A stretch of DNA of 64,000 nt. Source: Pseudoxanthomonas sp. PXM01. GTDB lineage: Bacteria > Pseudomonadota > Gammaproteobacteria > Xanthomonadales > Xanthomonadaceae. The notes beneath the pieces were generated by a model. The model had not been told where the DNA came from. It saw only the letters and a list, made by a program, of their open reading frames with translations, and did not search any database. The translations under genes were made by a program, and so were the position numbers. How positions within the stretch are numbered: the stretch's first letter is position 1; each line of letters opens with the position of its first letter. The DNA is taken from positions 458,501 through 522,500 of the forward strand of contig NZ_JACVAJ010000003.1 of assembly GCF_014851815.1 (NCBI RefSeq). The letters are read 5' to 3'. Positions 1 through 11,224 of this stretch are shown piece after piece.

Positions 1-1
1 G

Positions 2-1066
2 GTGGCGCTGGCGTGGGACCTGGTGGACGGCGTGCGCCTGCGCGGTTCGTATTCGGAAGGCTTCCGTGCGCCGAACCTCGAACAGACCAACGCCACGCAG
101 TACTCGCGCCTGGCCAGCGGCATGGACCACATCCGCTGCGAAGCCGATCTGCGCGCCGGCCGCATCGCCTCGTTCAGTGCCTGCGGGCAGAACACCGCCG
201 GTGCCTCGCTGCTGGTGGCGGGCAATCCGGACCTGGAGCCCGAAGAGAGCACCAACACCTCGTTCGGCGTGGTGTTCCAGCCGACCTTCATCCCCGAGCG
301 CTTCGGCAGCTTCACCTTCACCGTCGATCGCTGGAAGATCAAGCAGGAGCAGATCGTCGGCCTGCTCGGTGCGCAGACCGCACTGACGGTGGACTACCTC
401 AATCGCGTCGACGGCGGCAGCAATCCGCTGGTGGTGCGCGAGGCCCCCACGCAGGAAGACATCGACTTCTTCGCCGGTACCGGCATCGATCCGGTCGGAC
501 GCGTCATCGCCATCAACGACCGCTTCATCAACCTGCAACCGCAGACGGCGGGCGGCATCGACTTCGGCATGGACTGGTCGCTGCGCCGCACGCGTTTCGG
601 CTCGTTCTCGGTCAACCTCAATGCGACGCGCCTGCTGGAGTTCACCCGCGATCCGGGCGACATCGTCAATGCGCTGTACGCCGCACGCGCCGCGGGCACC
701 ATCGATCCGCTGACCCCGCTGCCGGACCCGAGCCAGCTGATCGGCCAGAACGGCCGCCCGGAATGGCGCGCCAGCGGCTCGCTGACCTGGAACAAGTCGG
801 CCTGGCGCGTGGGCTACTCGGCGCAGTACATGAGTTCGTTCGAACAGCCGCAGCTGCTGGGCGTGTCGGGCGATCCGTGGGTGGTCGAGCAGCGGCTGAC
901 CCACAACCTGTACGGCCAGTACCGCTTCCCCGATGGCACCGCCGTGCGCCTGGGCGTGCGCGACCTGACCGACGAGGGGCCGTCGCTGGCCGATGGCGGT
1001 TACCGCGGTTCGTTGCACAATCCGTGGGGCCGCTACTGGTACGTCAACATCAGCCGCTCGTTCTGA
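2..1066 (+). CDS. TonB-dependent receptor, C-terminal part (5' truncated by window edge)
   Basis: Outer-membrane active-transport receptor; only the last 354 codons are inside the window, so no plug domain or signal peptide is visible. The visible part has the pattern of a large TonB beta-barrel: a SEGFRAPNLEQ strand near the start (the common S-x-GFRAP-x-L receptor motif), a conserved NPDLEPE turn, repeated amphipathic strands, and a terminal aromatic residue (the protein ends NISRSF) as needed for BAM-dependent insertion. The substrate cannot be told. A secreted hydrolase gene starts 16 bases after the stop and probably shares its transcript. Xanthomonadaceae carry many such receptors. Confidence 0.9.
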   Translation: MALAWDLVDGVRLRGSYSEGFRAPNLEQTNATQYSRLASGMDHIRCEADLRAGRIASFSACGQNTAGASLLVAGNPDLEPEESTNTSFGVVFQPTFIPERFGSFTFTVDRWKIKQEQIVGLLGAQTALTVDYLNRVDGGSNPLVVREAPTQEDIDFFAGTGIDPVGRVIAINDRFINLQPQTAGGIDFGMDWSLRRTRFGSFSVNLNATRLLEFTRDPGDIVNALYAARAAGTIDPLTPLPDPSQLIGQNGRPEWRASGSLTWNKSAWRVGYSAQYMSSFEQPQLLGVSGDPWVVEQRLTHNLYGQYRFPDGTAVRLGVRDLTDEGPSLADGGYRGSLHNPWGRYWYVNISRSF

Positions 1067-1082
1067 GGAGCCTGCACCCGCG

Positions 1083-2384
1083 ATGCGAAGGATGAGCCGC
1101 CGTTGGATTGCCACTGTCTTGGCCGTGCTGGGCACGGCCGCGCTGCCTGCCAGCGCGGCCGGGAAGGACGCCGAACCGGCTTTCGCAGCGATCGCATGCC
1201 CGGCGTCCGCCAGTCCGCAGATCGACTGCTACGAAGCCCGCGACGCGAACGGTGCCTGGTTGATGGTGGCGATGCCGCGCACGTGGAACCGCCGGCTCAT
1301 CGTGCATGCGCACGGCGGGCCGCGGCTCGGCGCGCCGAAGGCGGGCGATTCGGCGGAAGACCTGGAGCGCTTCGCGGTGATGGTGCGCAGCGGTTACGCG
1401 TGGATCGGCACGACCTACCGCCGCGGTGGTTACGGCGTGCGGATGGCGGCGGCCGACGTAGACGTCAGTCGTCGCGTGTTCTGGTCACGCTGGGGCCGTC
1501 CGGAGCGCACCTTGCTGCATGGGCAGTCGTGGGGCGGCAACGTGGCGGTGAAGGCGGCCGAACTGTACGCGCTCGACATCGACGGACAGCCGAACTACGA
1601 CGGCATACTGACCACCAATGGCCTGCTGTTCGGCGGTACGCAGGGCTACGGCTTCCGCGCCGACCTGCGCGCGGTCTACCAGTACTACTGCCGCAACCAT
1701 CCGGCCACCGGTGACGTGCAATACCCCGTATGGCAAGGCCTGCCTGCCGACGCGCGGATGACGCGCGACGAGCTGCGCAAGCGCGTGGACGCCTGCACCG
1801 GCGTCGAGCTGCCCGCAGCCAGGCGCTCGCCTGCACAGGCCGCGAACCTGCGCGACATCCTGGCCGTCACTGGCGTGGTAGAGAAGCAGCTGGTCGCGCA
1901 CCTGGCGTGGGGCACGTTCCATTTCCAGGACATGGTGCAGAAGCGCCTGGGTGGCCGCAATCCGTTCGACAACGCAAAGACGGCGTATCGGGGCTCGCAT
2001 GACGATGCGGCGCTCAATGCAGAGGTGGAGCGTTTCAGGGCCGATCCTGCGGCCGTCGCGGCGCTGGCCTACGACGCCGATCTGTCCGGCCTGATCGTGC
2101 TGCCCACCGTCACCGTGCACGCGCGCCACGATCCGACCGTGTCGTACGAGGCCGAAGCGGCCTACAAGGCCACCGTCGAGGCGGCCGGTCGCGGTCACCT
2201 GCTGCTGCAGGCACTCACCGACGAGAGCGACCACAGCCGTCTCAGGGATACGACCTACACCAGCGCATTGCGGGTGCTCGAGCAGTGGCTGGATACCGGC
2301 ACGCGTCCCGCGCCGGATGCATTCCGCGACACCTGCGCGCATGTGTCGCGCCGGCGTGACGACTGTCGCTTCCTCGCACCCTGA
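1083..2384 (+). CDS. secreted alpha/beta-hydrolase family protein
   Basis: Predicted 433-residue exported hydrolase. The N terminus (MRRMSRRWIATVLAVLGT...) is a Sec signal peptide ending near ASA. The fold is suggested by an HAHGGP oxyanion-type loop, a GQSWGG nucleophile elbow near residue 150, an HARHDPTV acid-loop candidate and a late DESDHSRL histidine candidate. ATG 1083 was chosen because a GAGGAG lies about 12 bases upstream and the next ATG (1092) would clip the basic n-region. It follows the TonB receptor by 16 bases, so it may act on the imported substrate or a precursor of it; that is inference. Substrate class is unknown (esterase or peptidase are both possible). Confidence 0.8.
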   Translation: MRRMSRRWIATVLAVLGTAALPASAAGKDAEPAFAAIACPASASPQIDCYEARDANGAWLMVAMPRTWNRRLIVHAHGGPRLGAPKAGDSAEDLERFAVMVRSGYAWIGTTYRRGGYGVRMAAADVDVSRRVFWSRWGRPERTLLHGQSWGGNVAVKAAELYALDIDGQPNYDGILTTNGLLFGGTQGYGFRADLRAVYQYYCRNHPATGDVQYPVWQGLPADARMTRDELRKRVDACTGVELPAARRSPAQAANLRDILAVTGVVEKQLVAHLAWGTFHFQDMVQKRLGGRNPFDNAKTAYRGSHDDAALNAEVERFRADPAAVAALAYDADLSGLIVLPTVTVHARHDPTVSYEAEAAYKATVEAAGRGHLLLQALTDESDHSRLRDTTYTSALRVLEQWLDTGTRPAPDAFRDTCAHVSRRRDDCRFLAP

Positions 2385-2499
2385 GCCCGCATCGCATGAC
2401 CATGGCGTGATGCAGCGCCGCAATCGGCCGGGTCCGGCCCCGGTGGGGAAGGGGTAGAATCGCCGCTCCCCCGCCTTCATCACAGGCACCGTTTCCGCA

Positions 2500-4797
<2,298 letters not shown>

Positions 4798-4816
4798 TCG
4801 TCCTGCGGATCACCGG

Positions 4817-4852
4817 AAAGAAAGAAGCCCCGCATGCGGGGCTTCTTTCTTT
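4817..4852 (+). terminator. intrinsic terminator of maeB
   Basis: Perfect 17-bp inverted repeat (4817-4833 against 4836-4852) with a GC-rich core GCCCCGC/GCGGGGC flanked by AAAGAAAGAA and its complement, so the 3' arm supplies the T-rich tail. It starts 20 bases after the maeB stop. A shorter hairpin with the same GCCCCGC core occurs at 43263-43283. The symmetry could let it also stop transcripts coming from the opposite side. Confidence 0.88.
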
Positions 4853-4873
4853 GTTAGGTGCAGGGGGCCCAGG

Positions 4874-4940
4874 TGTGGGAGCGACGTAAGTCGCGATGAG
4901 GCTTTACCGGTAGTCCATCGCGACTTACGTCGCTCCCACA
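4874..4940. repeat. REP/BIME-like inverted repeat pair
   Basis: Two perfect 25-bp arms (4874-4898 and 4916-4940) in inverted orientation, separated by 17 bases. Each arm begins or ends with TGTGGGAGCGAC / its complement and itself contains a small GCGAC-GTAA-GTCGC hairpin, so the unit can form either one long stem or two small ones. GTGGGAGCGAC-type elements are common intergenic palindromes in Xanthomonadaceae and Pseudomonas (known from the literature; copy number not checked here). It sits between the maeB terminator and a convergent STAS gene. Confidence 0.8.
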
Positions 4941-4958
4941 TCCCACATCTCCATCCCG

Positions 4959-5342
4959 CTAGCTTTCATCCTCGCCATCCAGAATCCGCCGCTGCAGCGC
5001 ATCCAGGTAGGCATCGGCGTCGGCGTTGGATTCGAAGATCTCGTCCATGGGCACCGCCTGCACGATCTCGATGACCTTGCGGATCTGTTCCTGCGGATGC
5101 ACGACCAGCAGGCGGCCTTCGTGCGGGGCCAGCGCCTTTCGTGCCTTGAGGATGCTGCGCACGCCGGCGCTGCTGATGTAGTCCAGGTGCGCCAGGTCCA
5201 GCACCAGCGCCTGCGGGCGTGCGGCCAGCATCGGCGCCAGCGCGTCGTCGAGCTGCGCGTAGCTGGCGGTATCCAGCCGCCCGAACAGCAGTACGTACTG
5301 GTTGCCGTTGACCGGCGGGTAGACCTCAATCTCCAGTGTCAT
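4959..5342 (-). CDS. STAS-domain anti-sigma factor antagonist (paralogue 1)
   Basis: A 127-residue single STAS domain (SpoIIAA/RsbV type) that in known systems binds the HATPase kinase only when its conserved serine is unphosphorylated. The phosphosite region reads LDYISSAGVRSILKARKAL, with the two serines in the usual loop before helix alpha2. It closely resembles the STAS gene 111 bases upstream (5454-5840): same LDYISSAG core, same RKALxPH and DEIFxSxAxADAYLD segments. The two are a recent-looking duplication at the end of a phosphatase-kinase-antagonist gene set. The 111-base gap could hold a separate promoter. The pathway output is unknown. Confidence 0.88.
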   Translation of the reverse strand: MTLEIEVYPPVNGNQYVLLFGRLDTASYAQLDDALAPMLAARPQALVLDLAHLDYISSAGVRSILKARKALAPHEGRLLVVHPQEQIRKVIEIVQAVPMDEIFESNADADAYLDALQRRILDGEDES

Positions 5343-5453
5343 CGGGCATCTCGGTGTAGCGGATATGCCGGGTGGGGGAGCCCGGGGAGAAAGGGAGGCG
5401 ACGCTGGATCGTAAATCAAATGTGAGGCGAAGGTGAGACCGGCGCGCGTCGCG

Positions 5454-5840
5454 TCAGTCGGGGTCCTCCGCTGCATCCAGCACCTTGCGCTGCATCACGT
5501 CGAGGTAGGCGTCGGCCTCGGCGGTGGACGAGAAGATCTCGTTCAACGGCACCGCCTTGACCATGTCGAGCACCTTCTGGATCTGCGGCTGCGGGTTGAC
5601 CAGCAGCACCTTGCCGCCATGCGGCGACAGCGCCTTGCGGGCCTTGAAGATCGAGCGGATGCCGGCGCTGCTGATGTAGTCCAGTCCCGACAGGTCCAGC
5701 ACCAGCGAGTGCAGCTGGCGGTTCAGCAGCGGTGCCAGCGCCTCGTCCAGGTCCTCGTAGGTGTGCGTGTCCAGCCGGCCGCGCAGGTGTGCGCGCTGAC
5801 TGCCCTTGCCCGGCGGGTCGAGCTGAATGTCCAGGCTCAT
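5454..5840 (-). CDS. STAS-domain anti-sigma factor antagonist (paralogue 2)
   Basis: A 128-residue STAS protein with the same architecture as its downstream paralogue; the phosphosite segment is LDYISSAGIRSIFKARKAL. Its start codon overlaps the end of the HATPase gene by 4 bases (5837-5840), so it is translationally coupled to its likely kinase partner. By analogy with SpoIIAA/SpoIIAB and RsbV/RsbW it should be phosphorylated by the 5837-6274 protein and dephosphorylated by the 6246-8315 phosphatase. Which of the two antagonists is dominant cannot be told. Confidence 0.9.
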   Translation of the reverse strand: MSLDIQLDPPGKGSQRAHLRGRLDTHTYEDLDEALAPLLNRQLHSLVLDLSGLDYISSAGIRSIFKARKALSPHGGKVLLVNPQPQIQKVLDMVKAVPLNEIFSSTAEADAYLDVMQRKVLDAAEDPD

Positions 5841-6274
5841 GCGGGGTTCTCCTCGGTGGGTATGCGCAGCGACAGGCGCAGGATGTTGTAGTTACCCATT
5901 CGCTGATACGAGGCCATTTCGGCCACCTGCCGGACCAGATGCAGGCCGAGGCCGCCGGTCGGCCGCTCCAGGATGTCCGCCTCCAGGTCCGGAGCGGGCT
6001 GTTCGAGCGGGTTGAAGGGCGCGCCGCTCTCGCGGAATTCCAGCGTCAGCAGGCGGTCGCGGATGGCGATGTCCACGCACAGCTCGTGTTCCTCGGCGTC
6101 GACGCGGGCCAGGTCGCCGTGTTCGATGGCGTTGCTGGCCAGTTCCTCGACGATCAGCCGTACATCGCCCTGGATCGCCCGGCTGACGCCGTTGTTGGCC
6201 AGCACGGCTTCCAGCGACGCATTCAGATCGTCGACGCGGGCGTGCTCACGGGGAATGAAGAGTCGCATCTGCAT
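5837..6274 (-). CDS. HATPase-domain anti-sigma regulatory factor / serine kinase (RsbW/SpoIIAB-like)
   Basis: A 145-residue GHKL ATPase domain without a histidine-kinase dimerisation part, as in anti-sigma factor kinases. Visible boxes: N-box EELASNAIEHG, G1-like FRESGAPFNPL, and G2 GGLGLHLVRQ. The G1 box has Glu where Asp is usual (ESG instead of DxG), a conservative change worth noting. Start at 6274 is set by a perfect AGGAGG six bases upstream. The gene overlaps the end of the phosphatase gene by 29 bases and the next STAS gene by 4. No sigma factor gene is nearby, so the target may be a distant sigma factor or a non-sigma partner. Confidence 0.88.
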   Translation of the reverse strand: MQMRLFIPREHARVDDLNASLEAVLANNGVSRAIQGDVRLIVEELASNAIEHGDLARVDAEEHELCVDIAIRDRLLTLEFRESGAPFNPLEQPAPDLEADILERPTGGLGLHLVRQVAEMASYQRMGNYNILRLSLRIPTEENPA

Positions 6275-8315
6275 GCGCAGCCTCCTGGGGTGGCGGAGCT
6301 TCGGGCGGGGTGGCGGTGCTGTCCAGCCGGCGGCGGATGGCGAGCACGGTGATGTCGTCGGATTGTGGCGCGGGATCGGTAAACGCGTGAACCCGGGTGA
6401 TCAGCCGCTCGCACTGCTCGCGCGCGGTGGCGCCCGGCTGCAGTGCGTCGGGGATGCGCTCCGTACCGAAGGCGACGTTGCCGGCATCGAAGGCCTCGGT
6501 GATGCCGTCGGTCCAGGCCAGCAGGGTAGCGCCGGCGGGCAGCTGCCCCGACCACAGCGGGAAGGCGTCGCCCACTTCGAAGCCCAGCGGCGGCCCGGGT
6601 TGCACCGGCAGTTCCTCGTGGCGGCCATCGGCGTGCAGCAGCAGGGGGGCATCGTGGCCGGCGCTGGCCAGCACGCAGGCGCCGCTGCGCACGTCCACGC
6701 GCCCGCACAGCACGGTGGCGAACATGCAGGCGTCATTGCCCTGCACCAGCCGCCGCGAGGCTTCGGCGAGCACGCGCTCCGGCGACGGATGGGTGCTGGC
6801 CGCGACTTCCAGCACCGTCACGGTGCGTGCCATGAACAGCGCCGCCGGCACGCCCTTGTCGGAGACGTCGCCGATGGCGAACCACAGGCAGTCTGGATCG
6901 GTCTGGATGAAGCAGTAGAAGTCGCCGCCGACCGCCTTGGCGGGCTCCAGTCGCGCATAGGCTTCTAGGTGCGCATGCTCGCGGTCGATCACGCGGCCCG
7001 GCGGCAGCATCGCCTGCTGGATCTCGCGTGCGATCGACAGTTCGCTCTCCAGCTTCTGCCGTGCCGCGGTCATGTCCTCGATCTCGCGCAGCTGCTGGCG
7101 GATCGACCCGCGCGCGTGCTCCAGCGTGCGCGCCATCTGGCCGACTTCGTCGCGACGGTGCACGTGCGGTACCGGCATCTCGTAGTCGCCCTGCGCCAGG
7201 CGCGCCGCCGACGACGACAGGCCTTCCATCGGCTGGCTGATGTGGTGCGCCAGCTTGCGTACCACCAGCATGCAGACCAGCGCCAGCAGCGCGCCGATCG
7301 CGGCCAGCAGCCACAGTGCCTGCGCCAGCCGGTCGGTGATCAGGTCGTACGACTGCGCGACCAGCAGGCTCCAGCCGCTGTCGCCGATCGGCTCCACCAC
7401 GGTGTAGCGGCGCTCGTCGCTGGTCGCATCCACGTGCACGAACTGCAGGGGCTCGCGCAGGCGCACCGCTTCGGCGGCCTGGCGCAGGTCGCTGCGACCG
7501 GCACGGGCGATGTAGTCCTCGAGGCGCTCCAGGCGGTCGACGCCGACCTCGGGATTCATCGCGAGCGTGCCGCCGGGCGCGACCAGCGAGACCCGCCAGC
7601 CCGGCAGGTGGGCCAGCGAATCGACCGGATCGGTGAGGTTGGCCAGTGGCAGGTCCAGGCTGACCATGCCGCGCGTACGGGCGCCCCGGCCGGGCTCGCG
7701 CAGGGGCATGTTGTAGGTGACCGTCCAGACGGCGCCAGCGGTCTGGTTGAGGTAGGGCTCGGACCACCAGCCGCCGGGCGAGGCGACGGTACGCTGGTAC
7801 CAGCCCTGGTCGCGGAACGGATAGCCGTCGGCGATGAAGTCGCGATCGTTGCCGTTGGCGGCGACGTAATAGGCGAACGGCGCGTCCCCGCGGTTGCGCG
7901 GCTCCAGGATCAGCAGGCCGCCAGCGCAGCCAGGCGTGGCCTTCACCATCGCGCGCAGCGTGGTAACCAGTTCGTCGGGCGACAACTGAGCGCTCCCGAC
8001 CAGGTCGGAGATACCGTGGGTGGTGATGGTCACCACGTGCAGCGCGGCATCGAGCCGCTGGGCGGCTTCCTGTGCGGTCGCATGGGTGTCGCGGCGCGCG
8101 TCGTCCAGGATCATCCGGTGCGCGAACCATGCCGTCGCCAGCACCAGCAATACCAGCAGCACCACGTTGACCAGTCCGGCCCACAGGGCGATGCGCGTGC
8201 GCAGGCTGCTGCGCCAGTGCGCGGCACCGGCGACCTCCCTGTCTGGCACGACACTGCTGGGCACTGCGTTGCGCATGCCGATCCCGATCGCCGCTTCCCC
8301 CCGGACGCCGATCAT
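6246..8315 (-). CDS. membrane-bound SpoIIE-type PP2C serine phosphatase with Cache sensor and HAMP
   Basis: A 689-residue sensor phosphatase, input of the partner-switching cassette. Order: a transmembrane segment near residues 38-60 (IALWAGLVNVVLLVLLVLA), a periplasmic Cache-like sensor of about 270 residues, a second membrane segment (LLAAIGALLALVCMLVV), a HAMP linker, a short coiled coil (ARQKLESELSIAREIQQAML) and a C-terminal PPM/SpoIIE phosphatase. Metal-binding acidic motifs are intact: GGDFYCF, AIGDVSDKG, SAGHDAP, WTDGITEAFD, QSDDITVLA. ATG 8315 is the upstream choice; ATG 8276 is possible, and neither has a strong ribosome site. It is divergent from aceE. A ligand sensed outside the inner membrane would control STAS dephosphorylation. 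Confidence 0.9.
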   Translation of the reverse strand: MIGVRGEAAIGIGMRNAVPSSVVPDREVAGAAHWRSSLRTRIALWAGLVNVVLLVLLVLATAWFAHRMILDDARRDTHATAQEAAQRLDAALHVVTITTHGISDLVGSAQLSPDELVTTLRAMVKATPGCAGGLLILEPRNRGDAPFAYYVAANGNDRDFIADGYPFRDQGWYQRTVASPGGWWSEPYLNQTAGAVWTVTYNMPLREPGRGARTRGMVSLDLPLANLTDPVDSLAHLPGWRVSLVAPGGTLAMNPEVGVDRLERLEDYIARAGRSDLRQAAEAVRLREPLQFVHVDATSDERRYTVVEPIGDSGWSLLVAQSYDLITDRLAQALWLLAAIGALLALVCMLVVRKLAHHISQPMEGLSSSAARLAQGDYEMPVPHVHRRDEVGQMARTLEHARGSIRQQLREIEDMTAARQKLESELSIAREIQQAMLPPGRVIDREHAHLEAYARLEPAKAVGGDFYCFIQTDPDCLWFAIGDVSDKGVPAALFMARTVTVLEVAASTHPSPERVLAEASRRLVQGNDACMFATVLCGRVDVRSGACVLASAGHDAPLLLHADGRHEELPVQPGPPLGFEVGDAFPLWSGQLPAGATLLAWTDGITEAFDAGNVAFGTERIPDALQPGATAREQCERLITRVHAFTDPAPQSDDITVLAIRRRLDSTATPPEAPPPQEAAHADATLHSP

Positions 8316-8365
8316 AAGCCCACTTCATGTGCTGCATTGCAATACGGCATTGGTCTGATTTTGGT

Positions 8366-8390
8366 GTGCCTGTTGTCTCGGGACAGGCAC
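8366..8390. promoter_or_regulatory. inverted repeat in the aceE / SpoIIE-phosphatase divergent region
   Basis: Eight-base arms GTGCCTGT (8366-8373) and ACAGGCAC (8383-8390) with a nine-base spacer, in the 193-base region between the divergent phosphatase gene and aceE, 119 bases ahead of the aceE start. It could be an operator or an RNA hairpin in a long aceE leader. No known regulator site was recognised. Confidence 0.4.
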
Positions 8391-8508
8391 GCAATGTCCT
8401 TTCCATACGCCTGCGTAGCCAGGTCCCGCGCGGGGTGCGTGCGTTACACTTCAACGTCTACAAGAAACCGCAACGCTGCGCCCCACGCGTGGCGAAACAG
8501 GAGTGGGA

Positions 8509-11202
8509 ATGAACTGGTTGAACGAGATGTTGCAGAGCGATCCGGATCCGCAGGAATCCCGCGAATGGATCGATTCCATGCAGGCGGTGATCGAGAAGAA
8601 CGGCGCCCTGCGTGCTCACCAGTTGCTCGAAGGCATGGTCGAAGTCACCCGACGCGCCGGTGCCTACCTGCCGTTCTCGCCCACCACCGAATACGTCAAC
8701 ACCATCGCGCCGCAGAACGAGGCCAAGAGCCCCGGTGACGCCGCGCTGGAATGGCGCATCCGTTCGATCATCCGCTGGAACGCGATGGCCACCGTCGTGC
8801 GCGCCAACCGCAAGCCCGGCGACCTCGGCGGCCACATCGCCAGCTTCGCCTCCGGCGCAACGCTGTACGACGTCGGTTTCAACCACTTCTGGCGCGCGCC
8901 GTCCGAGAACCATCCGGGCGACCTGTTGTTCATCCAGGGCCACAGCGCGCCGGGCATCTATGCGCGCTCGTTCCTGGAAGGCCGCATCAGCGAGCAGCAG
9001 CTCGACAACTTCCGCATGGAAGTCGACGGCCAGGGCATCTCGTCCTACCCGCACCCGTGGCTGATGCCGGACTACTGGCAGACGCCGACCGTGTCGATGG
9101 GCCTGGGCCCACTCGCGGCGATCTACCAGGCGCAGTTCATGAAGTACCTGGAGCACCGCGGCCTGATCGAGAAGTCCGACCGCAAGGTGTGGTGCTTCAT
9201 CGGCGACGGCGAGAGCGACGAGCCGGAAACCCTCGGCGCGATCGCGCTGGCCGGCCGCGAAGGCCTCGACAACCTGATCTTCGTGGTCAACTGCAACCTG
9301 CAGCGCCTGGACGGTCCGGTGCGCGGCAACGGCAAGATCATCCAGGAACTGGAAGGCGTGTTCCGCGGCGGTGGCTGGAACGTCATCAAGCTGCTGTGGG
9401 GCAGCTACTGGGATCCGCTCATCGCGCGCGACACCACCGGCACGCTGAAGAAGCTGATGATGGAAACCGTCGACGGCGAGTACCAGAACTGCAAGGCGTT
9501 CGGCGGCAAGTACACGCGCGACAACTTCTTCGGCAAGTACCCGGAGACGGCGGCCATGGTCGCCAACCTGTCCGACGACGACATCTGGCGCCTGAACCGC
9601 GGTGGCCATGATCCGCACAAGGTCTACGCGGCCTACCACGAGGCGGTGAACACCAAGGGCATGCCCACGGTGATCCTGGCCAAGACGGTGAAGGGCTACG
9701 GCATGGGCTCGGCGGGCGAATCGCTCAACCCGACCCACCAGACCAAGAAGCTGGACGACGAGGCCATCCGCACGTTCCGCGACCGCTTCAACATCCCGGT
9801 CAGCGACAAGCAGCTGGAAGAGTCGGCGCAGGTGCCGTTCTACCACCCGGGCGAGGACTCGCCGGAGATCCAGTACCTGAAGTCGCGCCGCGCCGCGCTC
9901 GGCGGCTATCTGCCGCAGCGTCGCCGCAAGGCCAGCGAGTCGTTCGAGACGCCCAAGCTGGAGGCCTTCGAGCGCCTGCTGAAGAGCACCGGCGAGCGCG
10001 AGATCTCCACCACGATGGCGTTCGTGCAGACCTTGAACATCGCGCTGCGCGACAAGCAGGTCGGCCCGCGCCTGGTGCCGATCGTCGCCGACGAAGCGCG
10101 CACCTTCGGCATGGAAGGCATGTTCCGCCAGATCGGCATCTACGCGCCGTTCGGCCAGAAGTACAAGCCGGTCGATGCCGACCAGCTGATGTACTACCGC
10201 GAGGACCAGTCCGGCCAGGTGCTGCAGCAGGGCATCAGCGAGCCGGGTGCGATGTCGTCGTGGATGGCGGCGGGCACCAGCTATTCGGTCAGCAACGTGC
10301 CGATGCTGCCGTTCTACATCTACTACTCGATGTTCGGCTTCCAGCGCATCGGCGACATCGCCTGGCAGGCGGCGGACATGCGCACGCGCGGCTTCCTGCT
10401 GGGCGGCACCGCGGGCCGTACGACGCTCAACGGCGAAGGCTTGCAGCACGAGGACGGTTTCAGCCACGTCATCGCCGGCAGCATCCCCAATGTGCGCAGC
10501 TACGACCCGACCTTCGGCTTCGAGGTGACGGTGGTCATGCAGCACGGCATGCAGAAGATGCTGCAGGAGCAGGTGGACGAGTACTACTACGTCACCCTGA
10601 TGAACGAGAACTACACCCACCCGGAAATGCCGGAAGGGGCGGCCGAAGGCATCATCAAGGGCATGTACCTGCTGACCGATGCCGGCAAGCCGAAGAAGGG
10701 CGAGCTGCGCGTGCAGCTGCTGGGCAGCGGCACCATCCTGCGCGAGGCGATCGCGGCGGCCGAGCTGCTGGACAAGGATTTCGGCGTGACCGCCGACATC
10801 TGGTCGTGCCCGAGCTTCAACGAGCTGCGTCGTGATGGTTTCGACGTCGAGCGCTGGAACCGCCTGAATCCGGAAGCGAAGACGCCGCGCAAGGCCTACG
10901 TGACGGAACTGCTGGAAGGCCGCCAGGGTCCGGTGATCGCCGCTACCGACTACGTGCGCGCCTACACCGACCAGATCCGCGCGTTCGTGCCGGCGGCGTA
11001 CACCTGCCTGGGCACGGACGGCTTCGGCCGCAGCGACACGCGTGCCAACCTGCGTCGCCACTTCGAAGTCGATCGCTACTACATCGCCCACGCGGCCATC
11101 GCGGCGCTGGCGAAGGAAGGCAAGATGACCGGCAAGGACGTCGCCCGCGCGATCAAGCAGTACAAGATCGACGTGGACAAGGCGAACCCGGTCACCGTGT
11201 GA
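8509..11202 (+). CDS. aceE: pyruvate dehydrogenase E1 component, homodimeric type (AceE)
   Basis: Thiamine-diphosphate-dependent decarboxylation of pyruvate, first step of the pyruvate dehydrogenase complex. The 897-residue length is that of the single-chain (alpha2) proteobacterial E1. The ThDP/Mg site GDGESDEPET...NCNLQRLDG is present near residues 230-270, as are the N-terminal NEMLQSDPDPQESREWIDS start and the RTTLNGEGLQHEDG loop. ATG 8509 is preferred over an in-frame GTG at 8503 because AGGAG ends five bases before it. aceF (E2) and lpd (E3) genes are not adjacent, so the complex is encoded at split loci. A glycosylase-family gene follows by 22 bases. Confidence 0.97.
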   Translation: MNWLNEMLQSDPDPQESREWIDSMQAVIEKNGALRAHQLLEGMVEVTRRAGAYLPFSPTTEYVNTIAPQNEAKSPGDAALEWRIRSIIRWNAMATVVRANRKPGDLGGHIASFASGATLYDVGFNHFWRAPSENHPGDLLFIQGHSAPGIYARSFLEGRISEQQLDNFRMEVDGQGISSYPHPWLMPDYWQTPTVSMGLGPLAAIYQAQFMKYLEHRGLIEKSDRKVWCFIGDGESDEPETLGAIALAGREGLDNLIFVVNCNLQRLDGPVRGNGKIIQELEGVFRGGGWNVIKLLWGSYWDPLIARDTTGTLKKLMMETVDGEYQNCKAFGGKYTRDNFFGKYPETAAMVANLSDDDIWRLNRGGHDPHKVYAAYHEAVNTKGMPTVILAKTVKGYGMGSAGESLNPTHQTKKLDDEAIRTFRDRFNIPVSDKQLEESAQVPFYHPGEDSPEIQYLKSRRAALGGYLPQRRRKASESFETPKLEAFERLLKSTGEREISTTMAFVQTLNIALRDKQVGPRLVPIVADEARTFGMEGMFRQIGIYAPFGQKYKPVDADQLMYYREDQSGQVLQQGISEPGAMSSWMAAGTSYSVSNVPMLPFYIYYSMFGFQRIGDIAWQAADMRTRGFLLGGTAGRTTLNGEGLQHEDGFSHVIAGSIPNVRSYDPTFGFEVTVVMQHGMQKMLQEQVDEYYYVTLMNENYTHPEMPEGAAEGIIKGMYLLTDAGKPKKGELRVQLLGSGTILREAIAAAELLDKDFGVTADIWSCPSFNELRRDGFDVERWNRLNPEAKTPRKAYVTELLEGRQGPVIAATDYVRAYTDQIRAFVPAAYTCLGTDGFGRSDTRANLRRHFEVDRYYIAHAAIAALAKEGKMTGKDVARAIKQYKIDVDKANPVTV

Positions 11203-11224
11203 CCGCGGTCGCGGGCCGTACGGC

